Part shown: positions 28,372-37,168 of the stretch, in pieces
Layout of the letters: each line of letters begins with the position of its first letter
How positions within the stretch are numbered: position 1 is the stretch's first letter
Source of the DNA: a virus
IMG/VR virus record: IMGVR_UViG_3300025853_000174
Location: 1-44,758 of that record
Reading direction: 5' to 3' (one strand)
Length of the DNA: 44,758 bases
Translations under genes and position numbers: made by a program
The notes under the pieces: generated by a model
What the model saw: the letters and a program-made list of their open reading frames with translations, nothing else
Told to the model about the DNA's origin: nothing
Databases searched by the model: none

Positions 28372-29435
28372 TATGCCCTACCATTCTTTTCTAATTGTTT
28401 CATCATACTGTACATACGTTGTGCACCTTTATTAACATTACCATCTCCAAATTCTTTTACAGCATCTGCTGTCATTACAAATTCATTGTTTGCTAACATC
28501 GCTGGAATGTCATCTGCCTTTTCTTTTACACCAACTGGAGGAATAAATCCACCTGTTTCTCTAAGATCTAATTCTGTAACCCCTGCAGGATTTTGATTTA
28601 AAGGCAAACCTTCTATTAGAGAAGCTGCCATAGCATTTTGTTCTGGATTATTAGATCCTTTTGCAAATCCGATTCTACCACCATAAGCTGCTTCTTGTCT
28701 ATCATCTATACCATTAAAATTTTCATCTATAAAATAATTACTATTATTAGAATTACTTGTTTTTAATTTTTCTAAAATATTAGGATTATTATTAAGTAAT
28801 TTAGCAATCATTCCTCCCATACTACTATTTTTTGTAACAGGACTATCTCCTGCTTTCATTGAAGCTGAAACTAAACTACCCAAACCGTATTGCATACGGC
28901 CACCATAAGCAACGTTTGTTCTATTCATATCTTGATTATACTCTGATAAATCTATTTCTACTTGATCAGCTATAGCTGCATCTTCATTTTCTGACTTAGC
29001 AAATGTTCTTTGATTTTTATATGCATTAGTTAGTTTAGCTCTTAATGCTCCAACATCTCTAGTAATACCTTCAGGATCACCTTCTTCTTCAGCTTCATTT
29101 AATAATCCACCTAATAAAGAACCACCTGCAAATGCTGCTAATGTACCACCTAAACTTTTTTCACCTGCTTTTTTTGCTCCACCTGAAAATAATGAAGTTA
29201 TTCCAGGTATAGTACCTACTCTACCTGTTAAATTTCCCATTCCAATAAAAGGAGCGCCACCTCCAAACATAGGTAACATAGGTGCAAAATTTAATGCAGC
29301 TAAAGATAGTAAAGGATTTTCTTTTACAGTATTAGCTATACCTTTAATACCAGTCTTAACACCTTTTTTTATAGATTTAACTAGGCTTCCTAAGCCGTAT
29401 AATTGTCTTGGTTGTAATCCTCGTGATATTGCCAT
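28371..29435 (-). CDS. Virion-operon protein, 354 aa
   Basis: 354 residues. Gly/Leu-rich N-terminal part with hydrophobic patches (LLSLAALNFAPMLPMFGGG, LAAFAGGSLLGGLL) typical of internal virion proteins that interact with membranes. Three YGGR(M/I) motifs with the neighbourhood MQYGLGSLV are scattered; the C-terminal 70 residues contain IPAMLANNEFVMTADAVKEF, a motif I recognise from unnamed structural proteins of marine phages. No function can be named beyond that. A 67-base gap separates it from the glycosyltransferase gene upstream. Confidence 0.65.
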   Translation of the reverse strand: MAISRGLQPRQLYGLGSLVKSIKKGVKTGIKGIANTVKENPLLSLAALNFAPMLPMFGGGAPFIGMGNLTGRVGTIPGITSLFSGGAKKAGEKSLGGTLAAFAGGSLLGGLLNEAEEEGDPEGITRDVGALRAKLTNAYKNQRTFAKSENEDAAIADQVEIDLSEYNQDMNRTNVAYGGRMQYGLGSLVSASMKAGDSPVTKNSSMGGMIAKLLNNNPNILEKLKTSNSNNSNYFIDENFNGIDDRQEAAYGGRIGFAKGSNNPEQNAMAASLIEGLPLNQNPAGVTELDLRETGGFIPPVGVKEKADDIPAMLANNEFVMTADAVKEFGDGNVNKGAQRMYSMMKQLEKNGRA

Positions 29436-29502
29436 AATTTAAATATATTTATACTGTTAAGCAGGCATAGAATCCTGTAAATATAATACTTTATTTGATT
29501 TT

Positions 29503-30411
29503 TTAACTATCGTCAACAGGTTTTGCGTTCTCTAATAAATCATAAAATCTACCACAATATTGATGGTCACCAACATGAGTTATATTATCTAAAGCATAGA
29601 TATATATTTCTCCTCCCATATCACCCCATCTTTGACAAAAACCAAAATCTTCACCAAAATATCGTTTAGTCTCTATATCATGTAATGTATCAAATAAGTT
29701 AAACATATTTTCTTTTTTAACTTCTTCACCATTTATAACAGTTGGTTGATATATCTCTAATTCTGGATGATTCTTAATCATCTTTTCAATAACTTTTCTT
29801 TTAATTAACATACATCCTGTGGGAGCATGAGTTACTTTAATAACACCATGTTCCATTTTTAATTCATTATCTCCTATTTTTAATGGAAACACATGAGCTG
29901 ATTTTAATACATCATCTTTTGTTTTAATCATATTTGTCTCTTTCATTGTTCTCCACATCTTATCTGTATCAAATGTTTTCATTGGATATGGACAAGAAAT
30001 AATATCTTTGTCAGCTCCAATCATTTTAAATATAGTGTTTGATTGAAAATCAATATCAGAATCAATAAACAATAAATAATCATAATGATCTTTGTGATTT
30101 AAAAATTCAGCTACACATAAATTCCTACCTTGTGTAACTAAAGAAGATTTTAATAAAGTAAAACTAACTAATATACCTTGTTGCATACATTCTTGTTGAA
30201 ATTTTAAAACAGCTTGAGTGTAATGCATAGATACTTCACTATGACAAGGAGTACAAACCATTATCTTTGCTTTTGGATTATCTAACATAGCACCTATATT
30301 AATAGTTTTAACACTAGAGTTTACCTGTTCTATTTTTTCAGTTTGATAAGTATCTGAATTAATGTTTGTTTCTTTTTTTTCAGAAAACCATATTGGTTCA
30401 TTATTTTGCAT
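29503..30411 (-). CDS. Glycosyltransferase, GT-A fold
   Basis: 302 residues. After a 45-residue polar extension, KIMVCTPCHSEVSMHY (49-64) is the nucleotide-sugar binding start, RNLCVAEFL follows (96-104), and LLFIDSDIDF (113-122) contains the DxD motif (D117, D119) that holds the metal-UDP. Later, EDFGFCQRWGDMGG is a typical acceptor-side motif with the general base. It probably transfers sugar to a virion protein, phage DNA or host surface glycan. It overlaps the upstream GT-B gene by 11 bases, forming a pair inside the structural operon. Confidence 0.8.
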   Translation of the reverse strand: MQNNEPIWFSEKKETNINSDTYQTEKIEQVNSSVKTINIGAMLDNPKAKIMVCTPCHSEVSMHYTQAVLKFQQECMQQGILVSFTLLKSSLVTQGRNLCVAEFLNHKDHYDYLLFIDSDIDFQSNTIFKMIGADKDIISCPYPMKTFDTDKMWRTMKETNMIKTKDDVLKSAHVFPLKIGDNELKMEHGVIKVTHAPTGCMLIKRKVIEKMIKNHPELEIYQPTVINGEEVKKENMFNLFDTLHDIETKRYFGEDFGFCQRWGDMGGEIYIYALDNITHVGDHQYCGRFYDLLENAKPVDDS

Positions 30412-31339
30412 TTATTGCTCCTCTCAAAAATCTTGTCCAAGATTGGCCTTTATCTTCCCAATTATAAAATTTATTTACGTAATTTTGTTGCATCTTTAAA
30501 TGTTCCTGGATATCTGAATTATGAAGCATGTCTGCAGAAGCTTCTATAGCTTGAGCAAATTTCCTAGCTAAACTTTTATAATTATTTGAGTAAGGTATAT
30601 AAATTGGAAAATCTGCACCTGTTTCATATATAGCACCAAAGTTAGTAGTAATACAATATAAACCCGCTGACATAGATTCTAATAATGATATACAAGATGT
30701 CTCTTCCCAAATACTAGGGTATACAAACATTCTATAATTTTTTAAATTTTCTTTAATATATTCATTTGGCTTGTAACCAATATAATTTACATTAGGTAGT
30801 TGTCTTGCTTGTTCATATAAAGCTTTATATGATTCATCATTAGCTTCTGCAAAATCTTTTCCATATACTTCACAAGAAGAATAAACATCTAAACTAATTA
30901 ATGGATTCTTAACTAATTGCATAGCACCTAATAATACACTTAATCCTCTCCAAGGTGTACAGTGATGTACTATTTTTATAGGATCACCTTTTTTATATTG
31001 AGTTAAAACAGGTTGTACTTCTTCAATACCATTTTTAATAACTATACATTTCTCTCTAGGTAAATCAAATTTTTTTGTAAATTGTTCAAAGTTCCAATTA
31101 GAGTTAAATACATACCAATCGTATTTATGGTGGTTTGATTTATTATCAAACCATGGTTTTAAATTAGGTTGGTCCCATGAATTTTTTTGCCAAAGAATAT
31201 TTAACTTAGTTGAATGTAATGGTGTTTTTTCTGGTACAGATGTACAAATTTCCACTTGATTAAGTAAGCTAGGTTCTACATGCTTTCTTAAATATTCTAA
31301 TTGTAACTCTGTTCCGCCTCTAGGATTTTGGTTTTTCAT
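30401..31339 (-). CDS. Glycosyltransferase, GT-B fold (GT4-like)
   Basis: 312 residues. Motifs of GT4-type enzymes: a Gly-rich acceptor loop at the very start (NPRGGTELQ), VIKNGI (100-105), TPWRGL (128-133), and PSIWEETSCISLLES (208-222) with the donor-binding ExxxxxxxE pair E213/E221. It is shorter than usual for GT4 (about 370) because the first strand of the N-terminal Rossmann domain seems missing; a degenerate or very compact form. Overlaps its neighbours at both ends (20 and 11 bases), which ties it to the virion operon. Confidence 0.8.
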   Translation of the reverse strand: MKNQNPRGGTELQLEYLRKHVEPSLLNQVEICTSVPEKTPLHSTKLNILWQKNSWDQPNLKPWFDNKSNHHKYDWYVFNSNWNFEQFTKKFDLPREKCIVIKNGIEEVQPVLTQYKKGDPIKIVHHCTPWRGLSVLLGAMQLVKNPLISLDVYSSCEVYGKDFAEANDESYKALYEQARQLPNVNYIGYKPNEYIKENLKNYRMFVYPSIWEETSCISLLESMSAGLYCITTNFGAIYETGADFPIYIPYSNNYKSLARKFAQAIEASADMLHNSDIQEHLKMQQNYVNKFYNWEDKGQSWTRFLRGAINAK

Positions 31340-31553
31340 TGTTTTGATTCATTACTTTCTGTAAAATATTTAATCCTTTCGGAGATACTACTACTGTAAG
31401 ATCTTGTGCAATATGTTCTGCAACTGTTTCAGTATTAGGATCTGCTATATCAGCTTCTTTCTCTGTTTCATCTTTATATACTTTATTAGTTCTAGTATTT
31501 CTTAAAACTATTGTTGTTGTACAATCAATTTTTAATACATCTTCGTTAGCCAT
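31320..31553 (-). CDS. Hypothetical protein, virion operon, 77 aa
   Basis: 77 residues, acidic. An N-terminal beta part (KIDCTTTIVLRNTRTNKVYK) is followed by an Asp/Glu-rich turn and helix (AEHIAQDLTVVVSPKGLNIL). No family recognised. In marine phages small genes of this type sit between tail-hub and glycosyltransferase genes. It starts at the stop of the 113-aa gene (TAATG) and ends 20 bases into the GT-B gene. Confidence 0.6.
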   Translation of the reverse strand: MANEDVLKIDCTTTIVLRNTRTNKVYKDETEKEADIADPNTETVAEHIAQDLTVVVSPKGLNILQKVMNQNNEKPKS

Positions 31554-31894
31554 TATCCATTCTCCTGTGATCTATCTACTAAAGCGTAACCAACTACTAC
31601 TTCAAGTTTATTAGCGGTTTCTGCTTGAACTTTTATAGCATCTCCTGCTTCTAAATTCAACCCCTGTTCAACAGCATTTACTGTGCTTGTAGCAGGTATA
31701 TCTTTTCTAAAAAATTCTATGTCTGTACTAGCAGAAGAATCTCTTAAATCACAGTTAGCTAATACAGCTCCTGTGCTATTATTAGATATATACACAGATT
31801 TTACAATAGCGATAGATGAGGTACTTATAGTTAAAACAGTAGTCATAGCTGTACCACTTAATATCTTACTAGCGTTTTTATATTGTATAGTCAT
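31553..31894 (-). CDS. Small beta-rich virion-type protein, 113 aa
   Basis: 113 residues with almost continuous alternating hydrophobics (TTVLTISTSSIAIVKSVYIS, EAGDAIKVQAETANKLEVVV) typical of a beta sandwich. The pattern AIVKSVYISNNSTG followed by an EAGD turn and a VVVGYALV strand resembles small phage decoration or fibre-associated domains; the 91- and 97-aa proteins at the right edge look similar in kind. Role in the particle is likely but unproven. Coupled by one-base overlaps on both sides. Confidence 0.65.
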   Translation of the reverse strand: MTIQYKNASKILSGTAMTTVLTISTSSIAIVKSVYISNNSTGAVLANCDLRDSSASTDIEFFRKDIPATSTVNAVEQGLNLEAGDAIKVQAETANKLEVVVGYALVDRSQENG

Positions 31895-32058
31895 TAGGAT
31901 AAAAAGTAATTATATGTATCTTGCTCTTCTTTCAAGTCATTTTGAAAAGCAAAATTAAGTTGGTTTTGTAATGTAGTTAAAGACTCTAATATCTGTCTTT
32001 GATTTTCTACATCATATTCTGGTTGCGGTTCAGGTATGTATGCAGTTATTTTAGCCAT
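31894..32058 (-). CDS. Hypothetical protein, 54 aa
   Basis: 54 residues from the ATG at 32058, which overlaps the stop of the 653-aa gene (TAATGG). A short Pro-rich opening (MAKITAYIPEPQPEYD) is followed by one amphipathic helix (VENQRQILESLTTLQNQLNF) and an acidic tail. Many marine phages carry a similar small gene directly after the tail-hub gene; it may be a chaperone or a plug peptide, but no evidence is visible. I reject the longer frame to 32109, which overlaps the upstream gene. Confidence 0.65.
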   Translation of the reverse strand: MAKITAYIPEPQPEYDVENQRQILESLTTLQNQLNFAFQNDLKEEQDTYNYFLS

Positions 32059-34019
32059 TATCTTCTTCCATCTGGTTGTGCATCTAATCTTAAAGTTCCA
32101 TATCTCCAAGTCTCACCAGTACCATCATTTTCTATTTTAATTGATACTAATCTTCCTCTTGCTCTTGTATCTACTTTACTAGTAGAACTTGTAATTGTAA
32201 ATGGGCCAAGAGGTGAACTAGATGCAGTATTATTTGGATAATTATTTAATAGTAAAGTAATTTTTGAATTACCTGTTAATACTTTAAAATCAGGTATAAA
32301 TCTTTTTACAGACATAAAGACTTCTCCATCTCCTTTATAATCAATCGTGCCGGTTCCTCCTCCAAAGGGACTTTGTCTTGCAGTAATATCAAAGTCTCCT
32401 GATTGAATAAATGCATCAATAGAGGTTGTACCTGAACTGTTAATTTGATCAGTTCCTTTTTCATGTTCGTAATAAATAGATGCTCCAAATTTATTTGTAA
32501 TTCCTTGTATCGGAAAATTAGGTGTAGCACCTTTGTCATAATCAGTTGCGTAAGGTAAATCATAGATTCCTTGATCAATATAGCTTGATCTATCAAGTGA
32601 ACTTGTAGTCCAGATATTTTCTCCATAATTATATACTACACATCTATTAACTTGTTCTGAACTTGCTGAAGGATAAAACCAATTTATTTCATTATATAAA
32701 CTATTATGTTCACAATAAATTAATTGACTAGAACTATAATTTACACCTAAATTATCTCCAGTAGTTGTAAATACAAAATCTTCTACTAAACATGGTAAAG
32801 CTTTTACAGTACCATCAAAAACAAAAAAACCACCTTCACCCGACATCCAAAATACTTTACCATCAGAATAACTTATTGCGTTCTGTCCTATTAAACCACA
32901 GTTAGTACCAACTTGTCTTACAGAAAAAGTAAACGGTGGACCAACATATTGAATTACATATGCAGATGTATCTGTTAAAACTAATGTATAATCTTTACCT
33001 GATACTGCTCCCATAATTTCATTACCTTTATCTAATCTAAATGTTCCTGCAGTATTTGTTGCAGTGGGTAAGTACGTATTTAAATCTTCTTGGTTTGAAA
33101 ATCTAATAAACATTGGATCTTGAGTTGTTGCATTACCAATAGTTGTTTCAGTTCCAAAATGAAATAAATGTCTATCTCTATCAGATACTTGCGTTAATAT
33201 TGTAGCAGTTGGATTACTACTTGTTGGAATACCAGAAGTAGTTGTAGATGCTCTAACAGTCCTCGGATTACCTGCACCTGCATTCCATGTAAATGTTTTA
33301 CCATTACGAATAGTTGCAACCAACACTTGACCAAAATTATCAAGAGACCATAAACCAGGATCTAAGGTTACATTACTAGTTGCACTTGCAGTTCCCCATG
33401 TACTTGATCCCCATGTAGATGTACCCCATCCTAAACCAGAAGTTTGAAACGTTGGTCCTACTATTTCATATGGATCAATTTGAGCAGACCCTGTTCCACT
33501 ACTAGCACCTGCTGAGTTTGTTGGCATAGTAATTTGAAATGTATTATTTGTTTTGTTTAATACTTCAAAAGTATTTCCAGTGAAATCTGCTATTGCATAA
33601 CCTGAGCTTGTTGGAACAGTTACACTTGAAAATGTTATATATCTTCCATCTAATAAACCATGTGAAGTTTTATTAACCGTGACTGTTGCTGATCCAGAGG
33701 TAACTGTAAAAGTAGCTCCTGCAATAACGTCATTATCTAAAGGAGAAATATCAAAAAACTCACCTTCATAATATAAAAATAGACCTTGTGATGTTCCAAT
33801 TGCTACGTATTTTTCACCTGCAATAGATGTGAAAGCATGTTGTGCTCTTGCTGCACCTGGTAATGTATTATTTGAATTAGTGAGTTGACTCCAGCCACCT
33901 ATTTTTTCAGGCAGTCCGTATCTAAATCTAACAAAATCTCCATCGACCCACTGTGATTCACCACCTGAGTCTGTGACCATTTTATTAAAACCAGGTTTGA
34001 AAAAAAGTTTTTGTAGCAT
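32058..34019 (-). CDS. Tail hub / stabilisation-type protein (P22 gp10-like), 653 aa
   Basis: 653 residues. N-terminal signature: KPGFNKMVTDSGGESQWVDG then FVRFRYGLPEKIGGWSQLT, well known from podovirus tail proteins of marine and enteric phages. The body is a series of beta repeats (for example GEKYVAIGTSQGLFLYYEG), suggesting a beta propeller; a segment VTSGSATVTVNKTSHGLLDG is related to one in the 165-aa protein at 42824. By position with P22 gp4-like and adaptor proteins I read it as the gp10-like hub that closes the portal. Assignment to gp10 is by eye. Confidence 0.7.
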   Translation of the reverse strand: MLQKLFFKPGFNKMVTDSGGESQWVDGDFVRFRYGLPEKIGGWSQLTNSNNTLPGAARAQHAFTSIAGEKYVAIGTSQGLFLYYEGEFFDISPLDNDVIAGATFTVTSGSATVTVNKTSHGLLDGRYITFSSVTVPTSSGYAIADFTGNTFEVLNKTNNTFQITMPTNSAGASSGTGSAQIDPYEIVGPTFQTSGLGWGTSTWGSSTWGTASATSNVTLDPGLWSLDNFGQVLVATIRNGKTFTWNAGAGNPRTVRASTTTSGIPTSSNPTATILTQVSDRDRHLFHFGTETTIGNATTQDPMFIRFSNQEDLNTYLPTATNTAGTFRLDKGNEIMGAVSGKDYTLVLTDTSAYVIQYVGPPFTFSVRQVGTNCGLIGQNAISYSDGKVFWMSGEGGFFVFDGTVKALPCLVEDFVFTTTGDNLGVNYSSSQLIYCEHNSLYNEINWFYPSASSEQVNRCVVYNYGENIWTTSSLDRSSYIDQGIYDLPYATDYDKGATPNFPIQGITNKFGASIYYEHEKGTDQINSSGTTSIDAFIQSGDFDITARQSPFGGGTGTIDYKGDGEVFMSVKRFIPDFKVLTGNSKITLLLNNYPNNTASSSPLGPFTITSSTSKVDTRARGRLVSIKIENDGTGETWRYGTLRLDAQPDGRR

Positions 34020-34059
34020 ACTTTAAAATATACCAGTTTGTTTGTTATAGCAAGTTGTC

Positions 34060-35115
34060 TTATCTAGCTGGAGTTGGTATACCAGTTGACGTTACAAAAG
34101 GGTTTTCAGCAAAAGCCATATACATATATGTTGAACCAGAACCATTAATAGCAGCAGAAGAGTTTCTCCATTTAAAACCATTGCTTACAAAATCTATCGC
34201 ATCATAGTTTCCTTCAGCTGCAGAATCATCTGGAAATAAAGCATTATCCATTTCATTAAATGTATCTCTCGTGGTATCGTAAATTCTCCATGAGTTACCA
34301 GATGCACTAATTCTTTTCATCATAATAAAAGCTGGTTTAAATCCTGTATAAACAAATGTTCCATCACTACTTCCATTTCCTGTGTATCTTCCTATTTTTG
34401 AATAACCTTTAACACTATGAAAACAGTAGGCTATAAAATCTTCGCCTGATTGATTTGTGTCAGCATAACTTCCATTTGCTATAGTAAAAACTGAGCTTGT
34501 AGGTGCTGTGTTATTAAATGGATTGCTATTTGCATTTTCTCCGCCAGTATCAAAACCAAGACTATAATCAAATCCATTACCAGATAAAGCCGTACAACCA
34601 ATTTTCCAACCAGCAGTCCTATCTCTATTTTTAATAATTAAAAGATCTAAAGGTTGAGTTAAACCATGACCAACTGTATTATTAGAGTTTCCTGTTCCTG
34701 TGTATCCTACAACACTAAATCCAGCAGTAGTGTTTGCAGATACAGTTGAAGTTATTGCACCATCTGAGTTTGATGAAGTTCCATTAGCAGCTAACCAATT
34801 CCATGTTACGTATGTTCCACCACTAGTATTAAAATCCGAGCTGTCTGTTCCTACTACATATCCATCACCAGTAAATGATTCTATTAAATCTTGCGTACCT
34901 TCAGCACTTGTGCTTTGTTGAGATAAAACTTTTCCAGAAGCTCCAAAACCTCTAACAACATCTGCTGTTTTATGACCTGCTACAGCATTTCTTCTTTTAA
35001 CCCAAACCCAATCTGCTTGAAAATCCATTCCTGATAATGTTACATTACTTCCTGTTCCTGTATAAAGTAAGGTATTAAAATAATCGTCTGATTTATCTAT
35101 TGGTGTGTAAGCCAT
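34060..35115 (-). CDS. Tail-appendage protein (DUF7483-like), 351 aa
   Basis: 351 residues. MAYTPIDKSDDYFNTLLYTG, MDFQADWVWVKRRN, and repeated blocks WVWVK / LLIIKNRDRTAGWKIG / FIMMKRISASGNSWRIYD are hallmarks of the domain annotated DUF7483 in phage appendage proteins: two or three copies of a beta sandwich. Gly/Ser/Thr-rich linkers (TGTGNSNNTVGHG) separate them. Probably a receptor-binding or fibre component. Adjacent 473-aa LamG/SPRY protein overlaps its start by one base, so both belong to one appendage. Confidence 0.75.
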   Translation of the reverse strand: MAYTPIDKSDDYFNTLLYTGTGSNVTLSGMDFQADWVWVKRRNAVAGHKTADVVRGFGASGKVLSQQSTSAEGTQDLIESFTGDGYVVGTDSSDFNTSGGTYVTWNWLAANGTSSNSDGAITSTVSANTTAGFSVVGYTGTGNSNNTVGHGLTQPLDLLIIKNRDRTAGWKIGCTALSGNGFDYSLGFDTGGENANSNPFNNTAPTSSVFTIANGSYADTNQSGEDFIAYCFHSVKGYSKIGRYTGNGSSDGTFVYTGFKPAFIMMKRISASGNSWRIYDTTRDTFNEMDNALFPDDSAAEGNYDAIDFVSNGFKWRNSSAAINGSGSTYMYMAFAENPFVTSTGIPTPAR

Positions 35116-36536
35116 TATCCATACTCCGCTAAGTTTTTTGTGTTAAGTGCATAAAAATTTTTTGAACTTCCATCAAATGTACCAGCACTTGGGTCGTATT
35201 CAAAGTTTCCATAACCATTTGGATCAGAATTACCTGATGAAATTGTATAAGTTGGATTACCAAAATTAACTTCCCAAGTAGATGAATTTGATGACGTACC
35301 ATCAGCAACACAAGGATGGTAAACTCCAGTTGGAACACTTCCTGGATCAGTTATAGATACTCCAGTTCCACTATTTTGTATTGTTCCATTTTTTGCAAAA
35401 TATAATTTATTGTTATCTAAATCTAAATACATGCCCATTATGTCTCCTGTAGTATATGTATTTCCATAAGAAGAACCACTGGCATTATTATAAACTTGTC
35501 CATCAGATGATTTATAACCCCATTGATAAGCGTCATTAGCATCTCCTGTTCCACCACCTCCAGCTAAAAATGTTGTATTATCTGCTGGTTGTTCCGATGC
35601 AATACCAATATAATTATGGTCTGCCGCATTTGTTAGTTTTGCTTCCATGTACCATTTACCTTGACTTAAACCAAATGTTGAATTTGACCAATAATATTGA
35701 CTAGCAGTTGAAGGTGTCCATTTTAAATTACCTTCTGTAAAAGTTGATGAAAAAGTTGGTAATAAACTATTTAATGTTGCAAAATTATTTGTACAAGTAT
35801 CAGTAGTTTGATCTATTGCTGTAAGATTACTAACTGTAAAGTCATTACTATTACCAGAAGTATCATCTCCTAAAGCTGAAGAATCTTGAAATTGTAAATA
35901 ATATCCGTTAGTTCCAAAAGTTAAACCAGATACATCTATAGGTTTCCATATCCCACTATCACTATCAAATTCTCCAAATGATGTTGGGTCTAGTTGTTGT
36001 CCATCTATATATACTGATTCTGCTAAATAACCTTGTAAATATCCTATACCACCACCTTCTCCAACTCCAACAGCTTGAGTTGATAAATCTACACCTAAAT
36101 TTGCATTTTGTGATGGTGCACTATTTGTATCAAATGCAGTTTCCAATACTCCATTTACATACATTTTTATTCTGTCATTTGCTGTTCCTAGTGTTGTATC
36201 TACTGCAACAACAATATGATACCAAGCTGAAACATCTCTAAATTTTGCAGTTGTAATTTTTCTAGCAGTTGTACTTCCTTCGTAGTTAATAAAATCAAGT
36301 CTATCAGTACTTAAAAAAGAAATTGCACAATAATTACTAGAATTAGAATAGAAACCTTGCATTATATCAAAGTTACCTACTGTTGACCTTTTTACCCACA
36401 CACTATGAGTAAATTTTTGTTGGCTAGTAGGTGTTCCATTACTTCTTGTTAATTTATCGCTACTAGGCTCATTAAACCTTAATGAGTTATCTACTTCATA
36501 ACCCCCTGCCGATTGGTTTCCTCCAACTATTAACAC
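35115..36536 (-). CDS. Adhesin with LamG-like and SPRY domains, 473 aa
   Basis: 473 residues from a GTG start at 36536 with GGAGG upstream. Residues 30-190 form a concanavalin-like (LamG) domain: KFTHSVWVKRST, AWYHIVVAVDTT, KMYVNGVLET, YIDGQQLDPTSFGE. Residues 280-440 form a SPRY-like domain: GKWYMEAKL, YIGIASE, GMYLDLDNNKLYFAKNGT, GVYHPCVADG. Both fold types bind sugars or proteins, so this is a good candidate for host-surface recognition. The last residues (NFEYDPSAGTFDGSSKNFYALNTKN) repeat a motif common at the end of such phage adhesins. Confidence 0.8.
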   Translation of the reverse strand: MLIVGGNQSAGGYEVDNSLRFNEPSSDKLTRSNGTPTSQQKFTHSVWVKRSTVGNFDIMQGFYSNSSNYCAISFLSTDRLDFINYEGSTTARKITTAKFRDVSAWYHIVVAVDTTLGTANDRIKMYVNGVLETAFDTNSAPSQNANLGVDLSTQAVGVGEGGGIGYLQGYLAESVYIDGQQLDPTSFGEFDSDSGIWKPIDVSGLTFGTNGYYLQFQDSSALGDDTSGNSNDFTVSNLTAIDQTTDTCTNNFATLNSLLPTFSSTFTEGNLKWTPSTASQYYWSNSTFGLSQGKWYMEAKLTNAADHNYIGIASEQPADNTTFLAGGGGTGDANDAYQWGYKSSDGQVYNNASGSSYGNTYTTGDIMGMYLDLDNNKLYFAKNGTIQNSGTGVSITDPGSVPTGVYHPCVADGTSSNSSTWEVNFGNPTYTISSGNSDPNGYGNFEYDPSAGTFDGSSKNFYALNTKNLAEYG

Positions 36537-36537
36537 G

Positions 36538-37158
36538 TTAGATTACCTCCTCTGGCCACTCTCCTAAAGGTCTTGTATACACAGGATCTTGTTCTGTTCC
36601 TGTGTTAGTATATTCATATAATGCTTTAAGTGCATCGACATTTGCTGCACCATCTATTGCAGTTTCCATTTGATTTGATTTAGTTCTAACTGCTGCTCTA
36701 TACGTTGTAATATCTGCAGGTACAGTATAATCAGCAACTTCAGTTGCTTTAACCACATACCAATCTGTTTTAGCAAGTAATCCTGCAGCTTGATTTTTTA
36801 CAATTCTTTTCTTTTCAGTTTTTAAACCATAGTTAATAACTTGAACACCATCTTTTAAAACATTATTTCCATCTTCATCAACTGCATTTTCATCTACTAA
36901 TCTTTTAGCAGTTGCAGTTTCCCAAGATTCTGTAACTTGATTGTTTGCAAATGCAATAGTTGAATTTGTATTTATATAATATTCTGTGTCTTTATAATTT
37001 GTTTTGTCAACGATAACTTCATATATACCAATAGCCTCTTTTTCTTCTTTAGACCATTTAGTAAATATATCTCTTGGATATTGTGTATCATTTAACACAA
37101 ATCCTTTTGCATGACTAAATGTTTTTATTATTGTTTCATCTTGTACTAATACCCACAT
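36538..37158 (-). CDS. Tail-fibre assembly/chaperone-like protein, 206 aa
   Basis: 206 residues. N-terminal part (MWVLVQDETIIKTFSHAKGF, YPRDIFTKWSKEEKEAIGIY) and the C-terminal helix QAAGLLAKTDWYVVKATEVADYTVPADITTYRAAVR (read as LLAKTDWYVVKATE and ITTYRAAVRTKSN) match the pattern of phage tail-fibre assembly proteins, in which a helical end reads LL..tDW...R......vP..i..yR..lR. Such proteins chaperone or cap fibre tips; here it lies between two fibre-type genes. The assignment is by motif only. Confidence 0.7.
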   Translation of the reverse strand: MWVLVQDETIIKTFSHAKGFVLNDTQYPRDIFTKWSKEEKEAIGIYEVIVDKTNYKDTEYYINTNSTIAFANNQVTESWETATAKRLVDENAVDEDGNNVLKDGVQVINYGLKTEKKRIVKNQAAGLLAKTDWYVVKATEVADYTVPADITTYRAAVRTKSNQMETAIDGAANVDALKALYEYTNTGTEQDPVYTRPLGEWPEEVI

Positions 37159-37168
37159 AATTTTTCTC

